64,000 nucleotides of DNA, taken from positions 1,364,001 through 1,428,000 of the forward strand of contig NZ_AP018664.1 in assembly GCF_003967075.1 (NCBI RefSeq), given 5' to 3'. The position numbers and the translations under genes were made by a program. This document shows, piece after piece, positions 52,272-60,630 of the stretch. This stretch comes from Sphingobium amiense (lineage in GTDB: Bacteria > Pseudomonadota > Alphaproteobacteria > Sphingomonadales > Sphingomonadaceae). The first letter of the stretch is position 1. Each line of letters begins with the position of its first letter. The notes beneath the pieces were generated by a model that saw only the letters and a list, made by a program, of their open reading frames with translations, ran no database searches and had not been told where the DNA came from.

Positions 52272-53042
52272 TCAGCGGCCGGCATTGGCGAGCGCCTTCT
52301 TACCGTCGAGGAACGCCTCGATCTCGGCCTGCCGGAAACCGGAAATCATCTGTCCGTCCGCGATCAGGGTTGGCGTGCCGGTGATGCCGGTCTTGCCGAC
52401 GATTCCTGCATGCGCCTCGACCCTGGCCTTACCTTCCGCGCATGTGCGCAAAGGCGTGGGCGCGGCTCCGGCGTAGATCGCCTTGAACGCCGCTTCCTTG
52501 TCCGGGGAGCAAAGGACATGCTCGGCCTTGGCGGCGGCCTCGGCGTGGATGCCGGAGACGAAGAAGATCAGGCGCCGTACCGGCTTGCCTTCGGCGGCCT
52601 TCGCCGCCCAGAAGCGCTCGAGCGCGCGGCAATAGGGACAATCGGGATCGGTGAATTCGACAACCGTGGGCGCGCCCGCCGGACCGATGGCGAGAGCCAT
52701 GCCGGTGTCGATCCCGGCGAGTTTCTTCGCTGAAGCGGTGTTCTGCGCCAGCGCGGTGAGGTTCTGGCCGTTGCGGTCGTAGATTTCCGCGAACAGCAGA
52801 TGTTCGCTGTCAGGCGCATAATAGATGATGCGGCCGCCTGCCGTCGCCTGATAGATCGGGCCCTTGACGGGCGCCGGCCCGAAATCCTCGAATTGCAGAT
52901 TGACGAATGTCTGCCGCAATTCGCTTTCCGCGTCGCGCGCGGCGGCGGTAAGCGGATCGGCGGCTTGCGCGAACGCCGCGCCTTGAGCGGCAACCAACAG
53001 GGGGAGAGCGAGGGTTGTGGCCCCCAACTTACGGATGCGCAT
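52272..53042 (-). CDS. dsbC: DsbC-type periplasmic disulphide isomerase
   Basis: Periplasmic thioredoxin-fold protein of 256 residues. Signal peptide KLGATTLALPLLVAAQGAAFA. The N-terminal dimerisation domain (GPIYQATAGGRIIYYAPDSEHLLFAEIYDRNGQN) resembles DsbC. The catalytic domain has the active site FTDPDCPYCRALERFW, and GITGTPTLIADGQMISG carries the cis-Pro. It likely corrects disulphides in TraN, TraU, TraH and TraV. It overlaps the upstream small gene by 14 bases. Confidence 0.93.
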   Translation of the reverse strand: MRIRKLGATTLALPLLVAAQGAAFAQAADPLTAAARDAESELRQTFVNLQFEDFGPAPVKGPIYQATAGGRIIYYAPDSEHLLFAEIYDRNGQNLTALAQNTASAKKLAGIDTGMALAIGPAGAPTVVEFTDPDCPYCRALERFWAAKAAEGKPVRRLIFFVSGIHAEAAAKAEHVLCSPDKEAAFKAIYAGAAPTPLRTCAEGKARVEAHAGIVGKTGITGTPTLIADGQMISGFRQAEIEAFLDGKKALANAGR

Positions 53043-53346
53043 GCGAAGTCTCCTGAAGAGTGCTGGCGGGGCGGGAGAGCAGGCGCGCATCGATATGCGT
53101 GCCCGTTCCCACCGGGATGTGATCGGCGGTGACGGTTGCGGGCATCGGCTCCGTCCGGTTCGTCGCGGCGGCGCGCAGAACGAACCCATCGACCGTCGCC
53201 ACCACGATGCGCGGCTGCTCGGCCACCGGCGCGACAACTGTCTGTCGGCCATGTCCGCCGGGTCCGGCACAGGCCGTCGTCGTGACGATCAGTGCGCCCA
53301 GGGCAGCCGTCATCGCTTTGGCAATCGGCATCATGCACGACTCCAT
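53029..53346 (-). CDS. Small exported protein at the head of the tra operon
   Basis: Protein of about 105 residues. A hydrophobic export segment (IAKAMTAALGALIVTTTACAGPGG) contains a possible lipoprotein cysteine. The mature part (TVVAPVAEQPRIVVATVDGFVLRA) is short and unrecognised. The start could be ATG 53346 or 53334. It is the first gene of the leftward operon, immediately before dsbC. A lipoprotein or exclusion-type function is possible but unproven. Confidence 0.6.
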   Translation of the reverse strand: MESCMMPIAKAMTAALGALIVTTTACAGPGGHGRQTVVAPVAEQPRIVVATVDGFVLRAAATNRTEPMPATVTADHIPVGTGTHIDARLLSRPASTLQETSHAHP

Positions 53347-53783
53347 GCTGGCGCCCCGCGCCATGGTTGATGAATACTTAATGGTCCGAAGTATCAGGTC
53401 CGATTCGACTTGAACCCTCGGAACACGATCTGAGTGATTTGAAACGAAGAGGATTGCAACAGGACCCGGCAGCGTAGTGCCTGAAATGGCGATATTAGCC
53501 GTAAATATGCGAACTTAGCCTTATAAACTCGCTTTCGGGATCACATGGCCTGATCCGGTGCCGGTTCGACAATGAAGTTCCTGAATGATCCGATGTGGAG
53601 GAAACGGGAAATTATCTGCCCATTGCGCGTCAGAAAATAAATATGCTCGCGCATCCGTTGCAAATGAGCAGAAATATTCCTCTAAAATCATCGGCATCTA
53701 TTCTTGATGCCGACCGCTTCGCGATTCTACCTTCGCCGGATAACCCACAGAGCCCGACGGGCCGAACCGGGGAGGAAGGACAT
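53347..53783. promoter_or_regulatory. Divergent control region of the tra operon and XRE gene
   Basis: About 440 bases, AT-richer than its surroundings. TTAGCC occurs at 53495-53500 and 53515-53520, exactly 20 bases apart (two helix turns), as TTAGCCGTAAA and TTAGCCTTATAA. The first lies in a loose palindrome, ATATTAGCCGTAAATAT (53493-53509). These are candidate binding sites for the divergent XRE regulator controlling the tra promoter. A strong GGAGGAAGGA precedes the XRE start. Confidence 0.5.
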
Positions 53784-54200
53784 ATGGCATCCGATGGAAA
53801 ATTCGCCGACGTCGACCTGTCGATCTTCAAGGAACTCAAGAAGCTCTCCGGCGAGAAGATCAGGCAGGCGCGAAAGGCGCTCGGTTTGACGCAGCTGGAG
53901 GTCGCCACCGAAATGGGCGGAAGCCTGCGCTGGTATCGCGCGATCGAGTCCGGCGATCCGGGGATAAGGCTGGAGGATCATCTGATCGCACTGCTCCGGC
54001 TCGGTGCATCGACCGCGCATATCGCGCTGCCTGTCCTCTATGCGGGCCAACGCATGCGGTTCCCGCGGCAACTGATCCACGGCGACCTCGCCTACATCGA
54101 GCGCAAGTGCATCGAGGCGATCTCGGACGCGGTGATCACCGGGTTGAAACAGGACCTCTTGCCGGAATGGTCGCGGAACGACGGGAAGGACCGGTCATGA
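53784..54200 (+). CDS. XRE-family DNA-binding regulator
   Basis: Regulator of 138 residues. ATG 53784 follows a very strong ribosome site (GGAGGAAGGACAT), so the open frame upstream is not used. Helix-turn-helix at residues 20-75: GEKIRQARKALGLTQLEVATEMGGSLRWYRAIESGDPGIRLEDHLIALLRLG, the Cro/C1 pattern. The C-terminal part (AYIERKCIEAISDAVITGL) is helical. Divergent from the conjugation operon, so the probable tra regulator. The MobL-like gene follows 46 bp downstream. Confidence 0.88.
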   Translation: MASDGKFADVDLSIFKELKKLSGEKIRQARKALGLTQLEVATEMGGSLRWYRAIESGDPGIRLEDHLIALLRLGASTAHIALPVLYAGQRMRFPRQLIHGDLAYIERKCIEAISDAVITGLKQDLLPEWSRNDGKDRS

Positions 54201-54246
54201 AAATTGACGGTCCGGTTCGGGCGTGACGCTGGGACAGGAGGAAAAG

Positions 54247-54915
54247 ATGGCGATCTTTCATTTCCATGTGAATATCATCAGCCGCGGCGCTGGACGCAGC
54301 ATCGTCGCGGCCGCGGCCTGGCAAAACAGCTGCCGGCTGTACGATGAGCGCTACGGCCGGTTTTCCAATTTCGCGAACAAGCGGGCGGTCGCCTGGTCGG
54401 CGCTGATACTGCCGTCCGGGGCCCCCGCGCAGTGGGAGGATCGCGAGTGTTTCTGGAACGCATTGGCAGCAGCCGAAATCCGCAAGGACGCGCAGCTCGC
54501 CAGGCAGTTCGACGTCGCGCTGCCCGATGAACTGGACCTGCCGGCGTCGATCGCGGTCCTGCGGCGTTTCGCCAGCGAGATATTTTGCGTCGCGGGTTTT
54601 GCCGCCGACCTGACGCTGATCGAGATGGGCGACACGCCCAGGGGCAAGCGCCACCATGGCTATCTGCTGATACCGACCCGTCCGATCGTTGACGGGCTGT
54701 TTGGCCAGAAACCGCGCGAATGGAACAGTCGCGGGAAGCTGCTCGACATCCGTGCCGCTTGGGCGAGGGTCCTGAACGATAAGTTCGCGGCGCTGGGATA
54801 TGATGTCCGCGTCGATCATCGATCCAATGAAGAACGTGGCATTAAGGCGGCACCGGTTGCGCATATCGGCGTGGCCCGCAAGCGCATCGCGGCGCGCGCC
54901 CGGCAAACATCCTGA
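54247..54915 (+). CDS. Short MobA/MobL-like protein, apparently without catalytic residues
   Basis: Protein of 222 residues from ATG 54247, which has a strong AGGAGG site. It matches the relaxase domain of the MobA/MobL family: FHVNIISRGAGRSIVAAAAW, RLYDERYGRFSNF and the C-terminal DHRSNEERGIKAAPVAHIG. Two key features differ. The Tyr usually found after the Ala run is Trp25, and the metal-binding HxH is HGY (His137-Gly-Tyr139). No helicase or other domain follows, so it is much shorter than TraA-type relaxases. It may be an inactive or regulatory derivative, or a divergent relaxase using another Tyr (Tyr33 or Tyr37). Confidence 0.85.
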   Translation: MAIFHFHVNIISRGAGRSIVAAAAWQNSCRLYDERYGRFSNFANKRAVAWSALILPSGAPAQWEDRECFWNALAAAEIRKDAQLARQFDVALPDELDLPASIAVLRRFASEIFCVAGFAADLTLIEMGDTPRGKRHHGYLLIPTRPIVDGLFGQKPREWNSRGKLLDIRAAWARVLNDKFAALGYDVRVDHRSNEERGIKAAPVAHIGVARKRIAARARQTS

Positions 54916-54974
54916 CAACACCTTACGTTGATGAACATCGGTGGCTTTGCTCATCGCCGCTTCTGGCGCCGCAC

Positions 54975-56522
54975 TCAATTCGCTTTAGCTGCCGTCGATT
55001 CCGATGCGTTCCCGATCGCCTTGTTGAGCGCGGCATAGCGGGTTGCGAGGCGCCCATTGCTGTCCGCCAGATCGCGCGACGCCTGCAGCATCGTCCGCTG
55101 GCTGTCGATGACGTCCAGCCAGGTGATGACCCCGCCCCGATAGCGCGCGGATGCCAGATCGAACGCGGCCCGCGCGCTGTCGAGCCGCGCGGCCAGCATC
55201 GCGTTCTGCTGCTGCTCGGCGGTATAGCCATTGAGCGCATCGTCGATCTCTTGCCAGGCCTGAAGCACGGTCTGCTGGTAGGAGACCGCCGCTTCCTTCT
55301 GCTCCAGCTCGCGAAGCTGGACGACGCGCTTGCGCCGCCCGCCATCGAACAGCGGCAGGCTGACGCTCGGCCCGATCGACCAGGCGCGGCTCGCCCAGTC
55401 GAACAGGTTCTCGGCTCGATAGGATTCGAGGTTGAACCCACCGCCGAGGCGGATGCTCGGATACATGTCCGCTTTGGCGACACCGATATTGGCAGTGACG
55501 CTGTGCAACCGGGCTTCTGCCGCGCGGATATCAGGCCGGCACAACGCGATCTCGGAGGGAAGGCCGAGCGCCAGATCGGGCAGCGCGGGCTTGCCGGCAT
55601 CGGCCACCGGCTTCAGCAGATCGCCTAGGGCGCCGGGCCGTTCCCCCAGCAGCAGGGCGATCTGGTTGGCCTGCGCGGCTTCCTGGGCGAGCAGCGCGGG
55701 CAGTTGCGCCTCGATCCCCTGCAATTCGCTACGCTGGCGTTCGAGATCGAAGTGATTGTTAATCCCACCCGTGGTGCGGGCCGAGAGAAGATCGGTGCGT
55801 TCCTTGAGCGCCGTGATGTCCTCCCGCGCGAGCGCAATCTTGCGCTGGGTCGCGCGCAGATCGAAATAATTGCGCGCGACGTCGCTGGCAAGGCTGAGCC
55901 GGGCATGATCGAGCAGCGCGGCCTGCTGCGCGACGCCCGCATCGGCCGCCTCGAGCGACCGCCGGACCTTGCCCCAAAGGTCGAGCTCCCAGGAGGCGTC
56001 GAGCCCGGTCTGGTAGAGCGTGAACGGCTCGCTCAATAGCTTGACCAGGGCATCCCGATCAGAACCTGACGAGGAGCTCGATACCACGTTGAGCAGCCGC
56101 GTACTGGCGCCATGTTCGCTCTGGCGCTGGCGCGACACCTGCCCGCTGGCATTGATCTGCGGCAAGCCCTGCACCGCCGCGCTACCACGCTGGACGCGCG
56201 CCTGCGCGACGTGCAGCGCGGCGGTCTGGAGGTCCGGGCTCGCGGCGAAACCGCGGCGCACCAGTTCATCCAGCACGGGATCATTGAACGCCCGCCACCA
56301 ATCGGCAGGCAATGTGGCGTCCGTGCCGATGGCCCCATGCAGGCTGGCGTCGCCGCTGCGCCAACTCGTCCAGTCGGCGGGCGCGGAGGGCGCCGGCTTC
56401 GTGAAGTTCGGTCCCATGGTGCAGCCGGCCAGGGCAAGTGCCATCAGGGAAGAAGCAATTGCCTGCCGGATCGGGATGCTAGATGCGGGCGGAATGAAGG
56501 GCATGGCGAAAGTCCAGTTCAT
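54975..56522 (-). CDS. NodT-type outer-membrane efflux lipoprotein (second exporter)
   Basis: TolC-like outer-membrane factor of 515 residues from ATG 56522, touching the permease stop (TGATG). Lipobox ALAGC after a hydrophobic segment. Efflux repeats include LPADWWRAFNDPVLDELVRRGFAASPDLQTAALHVAQAR and LGLPSEIALCRPDIRAAEARLHSVTANIGVAKADMYPSIRLGG; the usual NRPDI is CRPDI here. It is only distantly similar to the factor at 17135. Last gene of the leftward YbhG-F-S-R-like operon. Confidence 0.93.
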   Translation of the reverse strand: MNWTFAMPFIPPASSIPIRQAIASSLMALALAGCTMGPNFTKPAPSAPADWTSWRSGDASLHGAIGTDATLPADWWRAFNDPVLDELVRRGFAASPDLQTAALHVAQARVQRGSAAVQGLPQINASGQVSRQRQSEHGASTRLLNVVSSSSSGSDRDALVKLLSEPFTLYQTGLDASWELDLWGKVRRSLEAADAGVAQQAALLDHARLSLASDVARNYFDLRATQRKIALAREDITALKERTDLLSARTTGGINNHFDLERQRSELQGIEAQLPALLAQEAAQANQIALLLGERPGALGDLLKPVADAGKPALPDLALGLPSEIALCRPDIRAAEARLHSVTANIGVAKADMYPSIRLGGGFNLESYRAENLFDWASRAWSIGPSVSLPLFDGGRRKRVVQLRELEQKEAAVSYQQTVLQAWQEIDDALNGYTAEQQQNAMLAARLDSARAAFDLASARYRGGVITWLDVIDSQRTMLQASRDLADSNGRLATRYAALNKAIGNASESTAAKAN

Positions 56523-57707
56523 CAGGCGAGGCGGTTGCGGAAGAGCCATGCGGCGAGCGGCAGGGTAATGGCTGCCACCACCAGCATCGGCACGAAGTCG
56601 AGGGCGACATCGGCGAAGACCGCGCCCTCAAGATAGATGCGGCGCACCATATCGATGCCGAAGCGCAGCGGATTGACGTAGGTGATGAGTTGGAGGATCT
56701 GCGGCATGTTGCGCACCGGCGTCAGCATGCCCGACAACAGCATCAACGGCATCACCAGCAGGAAGGTATAGAGCATCGCCTGCTGCATGGTGAGCGACAG
56801 GGCCGAGATCGACATGCCGATGCCGACACCCGCGGCCGTGAACGTGACGAGCCCCAGATAGAGCAGCCAGTAGGAACCGTTCATCGGAATCTCGAACCAG
56901 AAGCGGATGATGAGCAGGATGATGGTCGACTGGATGAGGCCGACGAGGATCGAGGGAATAGCCTTGCCGATCAGGATCTGCATCAGACCCAGCGGCGTCA
57001 CCAGCAGCTGGTCGAACGTTCCCTGTTCGCGCTCGCGCGCGACGGACAGCGCCGACAGCAGCAGGGTCTGCAAAAAGCTCAGCGCCGCGATCATTGCGGG
57101 CATCAGCGTCCAGCGCGATTCCAGGTTCGGATTATACCAGGCCCGCCGCTCGACGGTGATCGGCGGGCTGCCGCCCAACGAGCGGCCATAATCGGCAACG
57201 ATCGCGCCGATCTGGCCTGCCGCCCAACGAGCGGCCATAATCGGCAACGATCGCGCCGATCTGGCCTGCCGCCGCCCCCGCCGTCGAACTGTTGCGGCCA
57301 TCAAGGATGATCTGGATCGGCGCGGTATCGCCCACGGTCAACCGATGCTCGAAGTCGGACGGGATGCTGATCGCGAGCAGCACCTTGCCGCTGTCGATGA
57401 GGTCGCCGATCTGCGCGTTGGACGCGAGCGCCGCCTCGCGCCGGAACACGCCGGTGCCGTCGAGCCGCGCAAGCAATTCGGTGGAGGCGGCGCTACGGCT
57501 CTGGTCGACCACCGCATAGGGCACATGGGTCAGGTCGTAGGTCGCGCCATAACCGAACAGCAGGGCCTGCATGAGGGCCGGGGCGAACAGGATCGTGCGG
57601 TTGGCGGGATCCTTGACCAGCGCCAGTATCTCCTTGCGGACGAGCGCGAAGGTCTGGGCGAGCCAGGCGATGAAGTCGGCGCCGAGTGTCAGTCCAGCAA
57701 CGCGCAT
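56522..57707 (-). pseudogene. ybhR: YbhR-like ABC-2 permease, frameshifted by a 49-bp tandem duplication
   Basis: The N-terminal part (from ATG 57707) encodes KEILALVKDPANRTILFAPALMQALLFG and a periplasmic loop up to AGQIGAIVADYGRSLGG. There a second 49-bp copy shifts the frame. The C-terminal part resumes SPPITVERRAWYNPNLESRW and continues with REREQGTFDQLLVTPLGLMQ, four helices and the last residues RNRLA. Removing one copy gives a continuous 378-residue protein, close to E. coli YbhR (368). As it stands, translation would run into a short out-of-frame tail. Unless this is a sequencing or assembly fault, the permease is inactive. Confidence 0.9.
57169..57266. repeat. 49-bp perfect tandem duplication
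   Basis: Two adjacent identical 49-base copies, 57169-57217 and 57218-57266, each beginning TGCCGCCCAACGAGCGGCC and ending TCTGGCC. A third partial copy, TGCCGCC, follows and shows the short homology that could have seeded the duplication by slippage. The length is not a multiple of three, so it breaks the permease gene. Confidence 0.96.
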
Positions 57708-58834
57708 CAGTCCAGCCTCTTGCGCAAGGTGCGCCCGGTGACGAAGGCCAGCAGGACGCCGTAGGCGGCGAGAATCGCGCAATTCTTGAGGACCATTGGC
57801 CAGATCGTCCCGGCGAGGAACAGCGATTTCACCAGCTCCATGAAGTGCGTTGCGGGCAGAAGCTGGCTGACGATCTGGATCACCAGCGGCACATTGCGCA
57901 GGTCGAAGACAAAGCCCGACAGCATCATCGCCGGCATGAAGCTCGCCAGCAGCGCCATCTGGCTGGCGGCGAACTGGTTACGGGTCGTTCCCGAGATGAA
58001 CAGGCCGAGCAGCAGCGCGACGATCAGGTAGAGCAGCGAGGCGACAATGATGACGAGGAGCGAGCCGCGGATCGGCACCTCGAACAGGAAGCGCGCTGAT
58101 ATCAGGCAGACGCCCATATCGATCGCGCCGATCACCACATAGGGCGCAAGCTTGGAGAGCACGAGCTCCAGCGGGCGAACCGGGGTCACGAACAGCGATT
58201 CCAACGTGCCGCGCTCCCATTCCCGCGCAATCAGCAGCGAGGTGAGGAACGCGCCGATCAGGGTCATCACCAGCACGAGGAGGCCGGGCACCAGATACCA
58301 GGTGCTGACGCCCGCCTCGTTGAACCAGGTGCGCTGCACCAGCGTGATACCGCCTCCCGATCCGCTACCGGATCGATCCATTATATGGCGAGAGGCTGTC
58401 TGGATCCCGCCGTTCACATAGCCTTCGATTGCGGACGCTGTCGTCGAATCCGCGCCGTTGACGATAAGCTGTATCCGCGCATCGCCCGCGGCTCGGCGCT
58501 GGGAGAAATCGACCGGCACACGCACGATGCCCTCGACCTTATGCGCGCGGATCAGCCTGACGGCCTCGTCCATGCTCGCGGCTGCGACGGGCACGAGATA
58601 GGGTGAGCCGCCGATCCCCGCGACCGCTTCCTGAGCGGCGGGGGAGCGATCCTCCAGCACGATCGCGACCGGCGCATCCTTCACGTCGAAGGACAGGCCG
58701 TAGCCGAACAGCAAGATGAGCGCGAGCGGCAGCAGCAGACCGACGAACAGGTTGCTCTTGTCGCGCAGGAGCTGGCGCACTTCCTTGCGGGTCAGCGCGA
58801 TCAGCCGCCTGTGGAAGCCTGAGGCGCTGCTCAT
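57707..58834 (-). CDS. ybhS: YbhS-like ABC-2 permease
   Basis: Membrane subunit of 375 residues (E. coli YbhS is 377). N-terminal helix LFVGLLLPLALILLFGYGLSF, a periplasmic domain of about 140 residues (APVAIVLEDRSPAAQEAVAGI), then five helices with the family block LIAREWERGTLESLFVTPVRPLELVLSKL. It would dimerise with the YbhR-like subunit. The start overlaps the ATPase stop by ATGA, and its stop touches the permease start (TGATG). This gene looks intact. Confidence 0.93.
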   Translation of the reverse strand: MSSASGFHRRLIALTRKEVRQLLRDKSNLFVGLLLPLALILLFGYGLSFDVKDAPVAIVLEDRSPAAQEAVAGIGGSPYLVPVAAASMDEAVRLIRAHKVEGIVRVPVDFSQRRAAGDARIQLIVNGADSTTASAIEGYVNGGIQTASRHIMDRSGSGSGGGITLVQRTWFNEAGVSTWYLVPGLLVLVMTLIGAFLTSLLIAREWERGTLESLFVTPVRPLELVLSKLAPYVVIGAIDMGVCLISARFLFEVPIRGSLLVIIVASLLYLIVALLLGLFISGTTRNQFAASQMALLASFMPAMMLSGFVFDLRNVPLVIQIVSQLLPATHFMELVKSLFLAGTIWPMVLKNCAILAAYGVLLAFVTGRTLRKRLD

Positions 58835-60630
58835 GCGGCCACCTTCTCATTGGTTTGGCGGGCACGGTTCTGTTCGACGATGGCGATGAAAGCCTCGTTC
58901 ATGTCGCTTGCGTCGTCGCCGGCCTGTTCGCGCACCTCGGCAGGCGTTCCGAGCGCGAGCAGTTCGCCGGCATCCTGGATGGCGATGCGGTCACAATATT
59001 CCGCTTCTTCCATGAAATGGGTGGTGATGATGATCGTGACGCCGCCCTGCGCCAGGCTGGTGATCGTGCGCCAGAAGGCGCGGCGCGCGAGCGGGTCGAT
59101 GCCGCTGGTCGGCTCGTCGAGGAAGAGGATGTCGGGCTCGTGCAGCAGCCCCGCCGCCATGGCGAGCCGCTGCTTGTAACCGACCGGCAGGATGCCGCTC
59201 TGCGCCGACGCATCAAGATCGAACTGCGCGATCACCGCCTTGACCCGCTCGCGTTTCCGCTCGCCGCGCAGACCATAAGCGCCGGCGAAGAATTCGAGAT
59301 TCTCCCTGACCGAGAGGTTGCCGTAGAGCGCGAACTTTTGGCTGACATAGCCGATCCGTGCCCGCGCCTTGGCGCGTGCCGTGCGCAGATCGACACCCGC
59401 CACCTCGAGATGACCGCTGGTCGCCGGGAGCAGGCCGCACAGCATGCGAAATGTGGTGGTCTTGCCCGCGCCATTGGGGCCGAGCAGCCCGAAGATCTCA
59501 CCGCGCTGCACGTCGAAGGACGTGCTGGCAACGGCAGTGAAATCGCCGAACTTGCGGACGAGATCCCGCACGACGATCACTGGCCCGTCCCGTTCCCCGG
59601 CAGATGGCGACGCGGTTTCGGCCGTACCGTACCGATCCCCGTCTTCCTTGTTCGTGTTCGCATCATCGGCTGCTTGTGCCGGCTCGTTCTCATGCTCGCG
59701 CAACAGCAGCATGAAGGCGTCTTCGAGTTCGGCGTCGCGTGGCTGGACCCTTGTGTCGGACAGCAGGTCGGCCAGCGCTGCTTCGTCGCATTGCGGCCTG
59801 CGAATGAAATGAACGTCGCCGCCCTTGGGAACCGCATCGATGATCCGGTCCGGTGCATCGATCAGGCGGGCCTGGAGAACCCGCGCGGGCCGATCCGGCA
59901 AGGCGTCGGCCACATAACCGAGGCCTTCGGCCCTCTTTCGCAGCGCATCCGGCGGGCCGTCGGCCAGTATCCTGCCGTGATGGAAAACGAAAATCTGCCC
60001 GCAGCGCTCGGCTTCGTCCATGTAAGCGGTGCTGACGATGACGCTCAATTGCTCGTCGGCGATGAGCTGGTCGATGATCTTCCACAGGTCCCGGCGCGAG
60101 AGCGGATCGACCCCGACGCTCGGCTCGTCGAGCAGCAGCAGGTCGGGCGAGCGCACCAGCGTGCAGGCTAGCCCCAGCTTCTGCTTCATGCCGCCCGACA
60201 GCTTGCCCGCCGGCCGGTCGGTGAAGCGCGCCATGTCGGTCATCTCGAGCATCCGGCCGAAGCGCTCGCGGCGCACCTCCTGCGGCACGCCGTGGAGGTC
60301 GGCGTAGAGATCGAGATTTTCCTGGACGCTCAGATCCTCGTAGAGGCCGAAGCGCTGAGGCATATAGCTGATGCGGTTCTGCACCGATTGCGGATCGGCG
60401 CGCACGTCGATGCCCAGCACATTGAGGCTGCCCTCGTCGGGGCGCAGCAGCCCCGCCATCATTCGCATGAGCGTGGTCTTGCCCGCGCCGTCGGGACCGA
60501 CGAAGGCGGTCAGCTCGCCCGCGCGGACGGTCAGCGAGATGTCGTCGATCGCATCGAACGGCTTGCCGTCGGGCGCATCGAAGCGTTTTCGCAAGCCCTC
60601 GATCGCGACCGTTATGTCGGGCTCGCTCAC
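58831..60630 (-). CDS. ybhF: YbhF-like double ABC ATPase
   Basis: Cytoplasmic protein of 599 residues (E. coli YbhF is 578) with two ATPase domains. First: Walker A GPDGAGKTT, signature [13 protein letters not shown], Walker B LLLLDEPSVGVDP (residues 5-235). Second: GPNGAGKTTT, LPVGYKQRLAMA, ILFLDEPTSGIDP (residues 345-585). An acidic linker (EHENEPAQAADDANTNKEDG) joins them. It drives the YbhS/YbhR permeases. In E. coli the YbhFSR exporter is linked to sensitivity to cefoperazone and chloramphenicol and to cation export; the substrate here is unknown. Confidence 0.94.
   Translation of the reverse strand: MSEPDITVAIEGLRKRFDAPDGKPFDAIDDISLTVRAGELTAFVGPDGAGKTTLMRMMAGLLRPDEGSLNVLGIDVRADPQSVQNRISYMPQRFGLYEDLSVQENLDLYADLHGVPQEVRRERFGRMLEMTDMARFTDRPAGKLSGGMKQKLGLACTLVRSPDLLLLDEPSVGVDPLSRRDLWKIIDQLIADEQLSVIVSTAYMDEAERCGQIFVFHHGRILADGPPDALRKRAEGLGYVADALPDRPARVLQARLIDAPDRIIDAVPKGGDVHFIRRPQCDEAALADLLSDTRVQPRDAELEDAFMLLLREHENEPAQAADDANTNKEDGDRYGTAETASPSAGERDGPVIVVRDLVRKFGDFTAVASTSFDVQRGEIFGLLGPNGAGKTTTFRMLCGLLPATSGHLEVAGVDLRTARAKARARIGYVSQKFALYGNLSVRENLEFFAGAYGLRGERKRERVKAVIAQFDLDASAQSGILPVGYKQRLAMAAGLLHEPDILFLDEPTSGIDPLARRAFWRTITSLAQGGVTIIITTHFMEEAEYCDRIAIQDAGELLALGTPAEVREQAGDDASDMNEAFIAIVEQNRARQTNEKVAA

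Noticed and set aside
57132..57304. Programmed ribosomal frameshift in the YbhR-like gene
   Set aside because: The break coincides exactly with a perfect 49-bp duplication, and removing one copy restores the frame, so mutation explains it better.
58855..60171. Long plus-strand open frame opposite the YbhF-like gene
   Set aside because: Mirror of the ATPase coding bias, without motifs.
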